DNA of 64,000 nucleotides, taken from NCBI RefSeq assembly GCF_029027405.1, contig NZ_CP093396.1, forward strand, positions 1,054,001-1,118,000, read 5' to 3'. This DNA is from Sulfurimonas sp. Lineage in GTDB: Bacteria > Campylobacterota > Campylobacteria > Campylobacterales > Sulfurimonadaceae. Shown here one piece after another: positions 58,074-64,000 of this stretch. Numbering within the stretch: the first letter of the stretch is position 1; the number at the start of each line of letters is the position of its first letter. The position numbers and the translations under genes are program-made. The notes beneath the pieces are model-generated. The model was not told the DNA's origin. It saw only the letters and a program-made list of their open reading frames with translations, and did no database searches.

Positions 58074-59293
58074 GATTTTTAATATTTTTAATCCCAATTT
58101 TTTTATATGCAGATAGTTTAAAGTCGATTTTAGAATTTGCTAGTATAAATAGTGATTTAGTTGTATCTAAAACTTACTCAAAAGAATCAAAAAAAATTCA
58201 AGTAGATGCAAGAAAAAGTGCTTACTATCCCACTTTGGATGTTGGTGCTTTTTATCAAAGTCTAAATCAAAAAAGCCCTTTTCAAGCAGGTGACACATAT
58301 AGCGCTTATGCCAAACTATCTTTTGATATATATGATGGTGGAAGTAAATCAAATTTACTCTCACAAAGTGAAAAAGAACATATAGCTTCAGAGTTTGACT
58401 TAGAATCAACAAAAAAGAGTTTAAGTTTAAAAATAACAGAGAATTTTTTTAATATAAAAAGTTTAGAAGCTTCCATGGCATCTAGAGATGAAGCAAAAAA
58501 GTCTCTACAAGAACAGTTAACTAGAATGAAAAGATTTTTCACTGCAAAACTTGCAACAAGCGATGATGTAGATAGACTTCAAGCTGCTTATGATACAAAT
58601 ATTTATGAAATGGAATCAATTCGTTTAGATATTTTAACTATTCATAAAAGATTAGAGTTATTTGTCGGTAAAAAAATATACTCTTTAGAAGATTCTAGTT
58701 TTAAAGAGTATGTAAAATCTGATATGCAACTTATCGATAGTGTAAAATCATTGATGGCTCTTCAAGATGCCCTTGTTTATGGAGCTGAGTCAATTGATAG
58801 TGTTTATTATCCTAATATAAAAATAGAAGATACATATAATGCTTATGGATATAATAGAACTGATAATCTTCACCCAAAAGGTTTAGACAATCAAAATAAA
58901 CTAATGCTTTCTCTTAATATGAGACTTTTTGATATGGGAGTTGTTTCTAAAAGCAAAGAAGCTGTTATAATTAATTCTCAAGTTATCAATACTCAAGTGG
59001 CTTACGCAAATAAAGAACAACTTATGCAGTATAATTTAGCTGTTGTAAGAATAGATATAAGTAATGTAAAAATAAAAAGTGCTACAAGTGCTTTAAAATC
59101 AGCAACTAGTGCATTTAAAACGATAAGTAAAAAATATGACGCAGGTATAGTTGATAATATTGTTTATCTAGATGCACTTAGTTCTCAAACAAATGCTAAA
59201 GCTTTATATGAAAAATCAATAAATGATTTAGAAGTTGCTTATGCAACTTACTATTACTATGCAGGAAAAAATATAGAGGAATTTATAAAATAA
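58067..59293 (+). CDS. TolC-family outer-membrane efflux protein
   Basis: Outer-membrane channel of the RND pump, 408 residues, with signal peptide MLRFLIFLIPIFLYADS and the TolC helical repeats (YDGGSKSNLLSQSEKEH, KRFFTAKLATSDDVDRLQAA, KKYDAGIVDNIVYLDALS). It shares its last base with the adaptor gene start. Only weakly like the other TolC at 46127; each serves its own operon. Confidence 0.9.
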   Translation: MLRFLIFLIPIFLYADSLKSILEFASINSDLVVSKTYSKESKKIQVDARKSAYYPTLDVGAFYQSLNQKSPFQAGDTYSAYAKLSFDIYDGGSKSNLLSQSEKEHIASEFDLESTKKSLSLKITENFFNIKSLEASMASRDEAKKSLQEQLTRMKRFFTAKLATSDDVDRLQAAYDTNIYEMESIRLDILTIHKRLELFVGKKIYSLEDSSFKEYVKSDMQLIDSVKSLMALQDALVYGAESIDSVYYPNIKIEDTYNAYGYNRTDNLHPKGLDNQNKLMLSLNMRLFDMGVVSKSKEAVIINSQVINTQVAYANKEQLMQYNLAVVRIDISNVKIKSATSALKSATSAFKTISKKYDAGIVDNIVYLDALSSQTNAKALYEKSINDLEVAYATYYYYAGKNIEEFIK

Positions 59294-60045
59294 TGATGAA
59301 AATAATTTTAAGTTTTATGGTGTTCATGGTTAGTTTAAATGCAGCAGAGATATATGCAACATTTAGTATCCAAGCAAAAAAAAGTGCAAACTTAGCATTT
59401 TACTCTAGTGGAATAGTTGATAAAGTTTTCGTAGATGTGTCAAGTAAGGTTAAAAAGGGCGATAAGTTAGTAGAACTTCAAAATGATGACTTAAGAGCAT
59501 CTCTTAGAATGGCAAAGGCTAAACTAAAAAATGCTGAGGTATCTCTAAAGTTTGCTAAAAAAGATTATGATAGACAGTTACTTATAAAAGACCTTATAGA
59601 TGAAGCAAAGTTTGATAAATATCTTTTTACTTATGAAAGTGCAAATGTCGCACTCTCATCTGCAAAAGCTAACTTAGCTTATCAACAATCACTTTTAGAT
59701 AGAACACTTATTAAAGCTCCTTTTGATGGCATAATATTTGAAAAAACTGTAGAAGTTGGCGATGTTGTAAGTGGGATGATGCTTCGTACTGTTTTTAAGA
59801 TTCAAAGTCAAAGAGATAGAAAATTGATTTTAGAGTTTGATCAGAAGTATTGGAAAAAGGTAAAAGTTGGAAACAGTGTAAAATACACAGTTAATGGCGA
59901 TAAAAAAGTATATACTGGAAAAATATCAAAAGTTTACCCATATGCAAACTCAGAAAATAGAAAAATCAAAGCAGAAGTAAAAGTTAAAAACTTTATTGTT
60001 GGTTTGTTTGGAGATGGGTATATCTTAGTACCTGATGATAAGTAG
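59293..60045 (+). CDS. RND efflux periplasmic adaptor (short)
   Basis: Periplasmic membrane fusion protein of 250 residues, well below the usual ~370. It has a signal peptide ending LNAAEI, a lipoyl half with YSSGIVDKVFVDVSSKVKKG, a short coiled coil (about 70-140), the second lipoyl half (LIKAPFDGIIFEKTVEVGD) and a beta-barrel domain; the membrane-proximal domain at the C-terminus is reduced or absent. It overlaps tolC by one base and precedes the pump by 5 bases. Confidence 0.88.
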   Translation: MMKIILSFMVFMVSLNAAEIYATFSIQAKKSANLAFYSSGIVDKVFVDVSSKVKKGDKLVELQNDDLRASLRMAKAKLKNAEVSLKFAKKDYDRQLLIKDLIDEAKFDKYLFTYESANVALSSAKANLAYQQSLLDRTLIKAPFDGIIFEKTVEVGDVVSGMMLRTVFKIQSQRDRKLILEFDQKYWKKVKVGNSVKYTVNGDKKVYTGKISKVYPYANSENRKIKAEVKVKNFIVGLFGDGYILVPDDK

Positions 60046-60050
60046 TTTTT

Positions 60051-63000
60051 ATGTACAAATATGCAATAAATAAACCAATAACAACTTTAATGTATGTTGT
60101 TACCTTAGTTATATTTGGATTGATGAGTTATAAGACTATGCCTTCATCACTTTTTCCAAATGTTGACTTTCCTATTGTTACTATCAAAACGATTTATCCA
60201 GGAGCAGAAGCTAGTACGATAGAGTCTCAAGTAACTGATAAGATAGAAGAAGCAGTTTCTAGCATCGGTGGAATAGATAGCATTATGTCAAGCAGTAGTG
60301 AAGGGATAAGTGTAGTTACTATTAAGTTTTTCCTTGAAAGAGAGATAAATGAAGCTACAAATGATGTTAGAGATAAAGTTTCAGCAGTTCTTCTTCCAAG
60401 TGATGCAAAAACTCCGCTTGTAAGTAAGCTTGATATTGGTGGGGCATCTGTAGTTAATATTTTTGTAACTGCAAAAAATGATACCGTTGAAAATCTAATG
60501 GTTTTTGCAGATGAAAAAGTAAAACCAAAACTTCAAAAAATTAATGGAGTTGGTGGCGTAAATATTATTGGATATCAAGAAAGAGAGATAAAAATATTTC
60601 CAAACCCTAGACTTTTAAATAAGTTTGGCATAACAATTCGTGAGTTAAATGATATTGTAAAAAGAGAAAATGTAAAGATAGGTGGTGGAAAACTTATAAC
60701 AAGCACTCAAGAATTTATACTAAAAACAAAGTCAGATGCTCTAAGTGTAGAAGAACTTGAAAATATAAAAATAAAAGATGACATAAAACTAAAAGATATA
60801 GCAGTTGTTAAAGACACTCTGAGTGATGCTAAAAGTTATGCATCTTATAATGGTGTAGAAGGCGTAATGCTTGAAGTACAAAAAATATCAGGTACAAATA
60901 CCATAGATATAGTAAGTAGAGTAAGAGCAGGTGTACCAGAATTACAACAACTTTCAGGTGAAAAGTATGAAGTGAAAGTTTTAAACGATACCGCACCTTT
61001 TATTGTCCACTCTTTAAAAGATGTTGAATTTGACCTTATTTATGGAGCAATTTTAGCGGCTATTATTGTCTTTGTATTTCTAAGAAACTTAACTATTACA
61101 CTTGTATCAGCTCTATCTATTCCAGCATCTATCATGGGTACATTTGCTTTGATGGATTATATGGGATTTGATTTAAACAAGATGACTCTAATTGGCTTGA
61201 CCTTAGCTATTGGTATTATTATTGATGACGCTATTGTTGTTATAGAAAATATTTATAAAAAGATGGAAGAAGGTATGGGTAAACTTGAAGCCGCAGTTGA
61301 AGGAACAAAAGAGATGGCATTCACTATCTTGGCAATTTCAGCGATGCTCTTAGCCGTTTTTATTCCTGTTTCTATGATGAGTGGTATAGTTGGAAAGTTC
61401 TTTGAATCATTTGCAATGACAGTTAGTTTTGCAATTATCATTTCTTACACAATTGCTCTGAGTTTTATTCCTAGTATTAGTGCAAGAGTATTAAATAAGG
61501 ATGAGAGTAGATTTTATAACAAAACTGAAGCTATATTTGTTTCGATTGAGAAAGGATATGAGAAAATTCTAAAGTTTGTATTGAGATTTAAAGTAAGTAC
61601 ACTTATTTTTGTTTTTCTTGTTTTCTTTGCATCTCTTAGTCTGTTTCCAAGGATAGGTATGGACTTTATACCAAAAGAGGATAAATCAGAGCTAGAGATA
61701 AAAATAAAGGCTGCTTCAGATATATCTTTAGAAGAGATGATTAGACAATCAAAAGAAGTTGAAAATGTTATTAAGGAAAATGAAAATGTTGTTTATTCAA
61801 CTCTAAACATTGGTTATACCACAGCACAAGAAAAACATAAAGCTATCATATATGTTAAGTTGATAGAAAAAGATAAACGAGTGTTAAGTCAAGAAGAGAT
61901 AACTCAAAACTTTAGAGAGATGCTAAAGAAGTTTTCTGATAAGATGTTTATAACAGCTGCAGCTATTCCAAATATAAAAGGTGCTGGTGCATCTGTACCT
62001 TACCAAATAGTTTTAAAATCAGACTCTTTTGAAAACCTAGAGATAGCAAAAAATAACTTGACAAACTATATGAAAGAGAAAAAAGGCTTTGTTGATATAG
62101 ATACAAATCTAGATGATATGAAACTTCAAATAGATGTAAATATTTTAAGACAAAACGCAAATAGATATGGCATCTCGGCATCTGCAATTGCACAGGCAAT
62201 TTCAACAGCATTTTCAAGTGATATAGAAATTTCTTACTTTGAAGAGTATGGAAAGCAGTATAACATTACGCTGAGGTTTGATGATGACAATAGAGTTGAT
62301 ATTAATGATATAAAAAAGATTCAACTTCGTGGAGTAAATGGAGAGATGATATACCTAGATGGTCTTGTTACCTTAACTCCAAGTAAGGCTATGGCATCTA
62401 TAAATCACTTTGATAGACAAAGACAAATAACTATATATTCTGATCTTTTTGGACTTGATTTAGGTGGAGCTGTTTCATATACAAGAGATAAAATAGATGA
62501 ATTGCTACCAGAGGGTGTTAGTTATAGATTTACAGGTTTTGCAGAAGAGATGGAAAAAACAGGTAAAGCTTTTGGTGTTGCTATTGGATTATCTGTAATT
62601 TTAATGTTTATTATTTTAGCGATTCTTTATGAGTCGCTTATTCAGCCAATTATAATTATGATGGCACTTCCTCTTAGTATTATTGGTGTTTTGTTGGCAC
62701 TATATATATCAGGATTACAATTTAGTCTTTTTGTGATGATTGGGTTTATGTTACTTATGGGAATGGTTGGTAAAAATGCAGTATTACTTGTTGATTTTGC
62801 AAACGGTGCGATGGATAGAGGAAAAAATGCAGATGAGGCACTCATAGAAGCTGGTGAGAAAAGACTTAGACCTATTTTAATGACAACAGTGGCTATGGTC
62901 TTTGCAATGCTTCCTCTAGCTATTGGAGATGGTCTTGGTAGTGAAACAAAAGCACCAATGTCAATTTCTATCATTGGTGGATTAATTAGTTCTATGGTTT

Positions 63001-63092
63001 TAACTTTGCTTGTTGTCCCTGTAATGTATAAAATTATAAATCCAATAGATAGATTTTTGAAAAAGTATTATGAAGTAAAGAGAATTAAGTGA
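60051..63092 (+). CDS. RND-family efflux pump (HAE1/MMPL-type)
   Basis: Proton-driven inner-membrane transporter of 1,013 residues with 12 membrane helices and two large periplasmic domains. Family features include PSSLFPNVDFPIVTIKTIYP near the N-terminus, GLTLAIGIIIDDAIVVIENI in TM4 with the proton-relay Asp pair, MSGIVGKFFESFAMTV, and GFMLLMGMVGKNAVLLVDFA in TM10. It exports drugs or other amphiphilic compounds together with the preceding adaptor and TolC. Followed after 13 bases by an lpxR-like gene. Confidence 0.94.
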   Translation: MYKYAINKPITTLMYVVTLVIFGLMSYKTMPSSLFPNVDFPIVTIKTIYPGAEASTIESQVTDKIEEAVSSIGGIDSIMSSSSEGISVVTIKFFLEREINEATNDVRDKVSAVLLPSDAKTPLVSKLDIGGASVVNIFVTAKNDTVENLMVFADEKVKPKLQKINGVGGVNIIGYQEREIKIFPNPRLLNKFGITIRELNDIVKRENVKIGGGKLITSTQEFILKTKSDALSVEELENIKIKDDIKLKDIAVVKDTLSDAKSYASYNGVEGVMLEVQKISGTNTIDIVSRVRAGVPELQQLSGEKYEVKVLNDTAPFIVHSLKDVEFDLIYGAILAAIIVFVFLRNLTITLVSALSIPASIMGTFALMDYMGFDLNKMTLIGLTLAIGIIIDDAIVVIENIYKKMEEGMGKLEAAVEGTKEMAFTILAISAMLLAVFIPVSMMSGIVGKFFESFAMTVSFAIIISYTIALSFIPSISARVLNKDESRFYNKTEAIFVSIEKGYEKILKFVLRFKVSTLIFVFLVFFASLSLFPRIGMDFIPKEDKSELEIKIKAASDISLEEMIRQSKEVENVIKENENVVYSTLNIGYTTAQEKHKAIIYVKLIEKDKRVLSQEEITQNFREMLKKFSDKMFITAAAIPNIKGAGASVPYQIVLKSDSFENLEIAKNNLTNYMKEKKGFVDIDTNLDDMKLQIDVNILRQNANRYGISASAIAQAISTAFSSDIEISYFEEYGKQYNITLRFDDDNRVDINDIKKIQLRGVNGEMIYLDGLVTLTPSKAMASINHFDRQRQITIYSDLFGLDLGGAVSYTRDKIDELLPEGVSYRFTGFAEEMEKTGKAFGVAIGLSVILMFIILAILYESLIQPIIIMMALPLSIIGVLLALYISGLQFSLFVMIGFMLLMGMVGKNAVLLVDFANGAMDRGKNADEALIEAGEKRLRPILMTTVAMVFAMLPLAIGDGLGSETKAPMSISIIGGLISSMVLTLLVVPVMYKIINPIDRFLKKYYEVKRIK

Positions 63093-63105
63093 TAAGAATA
63101 ACTTT

Positions 63106-64000
63106 ATGAAATATATAAAACAATTATTATTCTTAGTGTTTGTATCTACTCTAAATGCTGATCAGTTTTCATTTCAATTTAACAATGATTTTTTTGCAGG
63201 AACTGATCAGCATTTTACAAATGGGGTAACGATAAGCTGGCTTGATGATACATTTAATCAAGATGATAATTCTACTGATAAAAATCCTCTTAAAATCAGT
63301 GAGATAAATTCGAATTATAATTTTGGTCTAAGCATTTCTCAGATAGTAATAACACCTATGGATACAACAATCTCGACCCCTCAATATGATGATATTCCGT
63401 ATGCTGGATATTTAGCACTTTCTGCTTATCTCTTTGAGTGGAATGCAAATAGTTTTAACGAGTTTAGAATTGAGGTTGGTGTTGTCGGAGAAGAAGCTCT
63501 TGGAGAGCAAGTCCAAAATGGATTTCATACCCTTGTTGGAAATGAAAAATTAAAGGGTTGGGATACACAACTAGGGACACAATATACAATAAATGCTTTA
63601 TTTAGACATGGTGATATAAGTTGGAAATCACATAAAAATGAAGGCTTAAGTATGGATTGGTTTAACCACTATGGACTTAACATTGGTAATTTTATAACAG
63701 ATGTTTTTGTTGGAACTATGTTTCGTATAGGGGAAAACTATATAGAAAATTTTAATGCACATTATCCATACCTAAGAAAAGAGGCAACTCTTCTTCAACT
63801 TGCAAAGCATAATCGTGGTATTGGATGGGCATTAAGTGCCGGACTAAATGGAGAACTATTAGCATACTCACATATTTTAGATAAAGCAAAAAGTGAGGGA
63901 TATGAAACTAGCAAAAGAACTTTCAAGGCTTCACTATATATAGGTATAGATATAGTGTACAATATTCATAAAATTACATATTTTTATCAAGCTCAATCAG
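63106..64000 (+). CDS. LpxR-like lipid A 3'-O-deacylase (3' end outside window)
   Basis: Outer-membrane beta-barrel of the LpxR/DUF2219 family, cut by the window end after 298 residues. It starts with a signal peptide (MKYIKQLLFLVFVSTLNA), then NNDFFAGTDQHFTNG, matching the N-D and T/S active-site segment of LpxR, DIPYAGYLALSAYLFEW, and QNGFHTLVG followed by GWDTQLG, where the His matches the catalytic His of LpxR. It would trim acyl chains from lipid A at the cell surface. It follows the RND pump by 13 bases on the same strand and may be part of the TetR-controlled operon. Confidence 0.88.
   Translation, partial: MKYIKQLLFLVFVSTLNADQFSFQFNNDFFAGTDQHFTNGVTISWLDDTFNQDDNSTDKNPLKISEINSNYNFGLSISQIVITPMDTTISTPQYDDIPYAGYLALSAYLFEWNANSFNEFRIEVGVVGEEALGEQVQNGFHTLVGNEKLKGWDTQLGTQYTINALFRHGDISWKSHKNEGLSMDWFNHYGLNIGNFITDVFVGTMFRIGENYIENFNAHYPYLRKEATLLQLAKHNRGIGWALSAGLNGELLAYSHILDKAKSEGYETSKRTFKASLYIGIDIVYNIHKITYFYQAQS

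Overview
The window is AT-rich chromosomal DNA whose gene content and order point to a free-living Campylobacterota (Epsilonproteobacteria) bacterium, most like Sulfurimonas or a close relative. The clues are the Campylobacter/Sulfurimonas-type neighbourhoods (lpxC-tsaB-thrB-ylxR-infB-rbfA-rimP; aroQ-folK-flhF-flhG-unknown-fliA-fliM-fliY with mqnX and sppA nearby), futalosine-type menaquinone synthesis, an HsrA/CosR-type regulator, and a MutS7-type mutS with an HNH tail. This placement comes from remembered gene order and motifs, not from a database search.

Layout. 1-8.1 kb: end of pyrC, then sensing modules: a two-component pair in line with an ExbB/ExbD motor, a NIT-sensor hybrid kinase with a tiny membrane protein, and an HsrA/CosR-like regulator that keeps its phospho-acceptor Asp and has its own kinase. 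8.2-11.1 kb: folB, plsY, nadA, nadC. 11.2-23.9 kb: a long co-directional run from flhB through a DHH-like protein, an M23 peptidase, lpxC, tsaB-like, thrB, ylxR, infB, rbfA, rimP, ribD, ubiE and xseA to an FmdE-like gene, closed by a bidirectional hairpin terminator against sppA and mqnX. 26-34 kb: aroQ, folK, the flagellar set flhF-flhG-unknown-fliA-fliM-fliY, a LOG-family gene and mnmA. 34-39.9 kb: a complete rRNA operon, 16S-tRNA-Ile-23S-5S, with long processing stems around 16S and 23S. 40-47.5 kb: a compact surface adhesin with a LapA-like retention module, and convergent to it its type I secretion operon (TolC, ABC transporter, HlyD adaptor) ending in a LuxR-type regulator. 47.6-51.8 kb: mutS7 and a lipoprotein gene. 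51.8-55.9 kb: SPFH/NfeD membrane genes, a TPR protein and small lipoproteins, two of which begin in a 50-bp inverted repeat. 55.9-64 kb: dapE, ridA, and a TetR-controlled RND efflux operon followed by a lipid A deacylase (lpxR-like) cut by the window end.

How the parts work together. The strongest candidate for an undescribed unit is the 40-47.5 kb adhesin system. The adhesin and the secretion operon face each other over 7.5 kb, and an almost identical palindrome (17 of 18 bases) lies upstream of each, which suggests joint control, possibly by the LuxR-type regulator encoded at the end of the operon. Other points worth a second look are the MutS7-HNH protein, the phosphorylatable HsrA/CosR-like protein with a partner kinase, the duplicated flhB start and the inverted-repeat lipoprotein pair. 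No CRISPR array, insertion sequence or prophage was seen.
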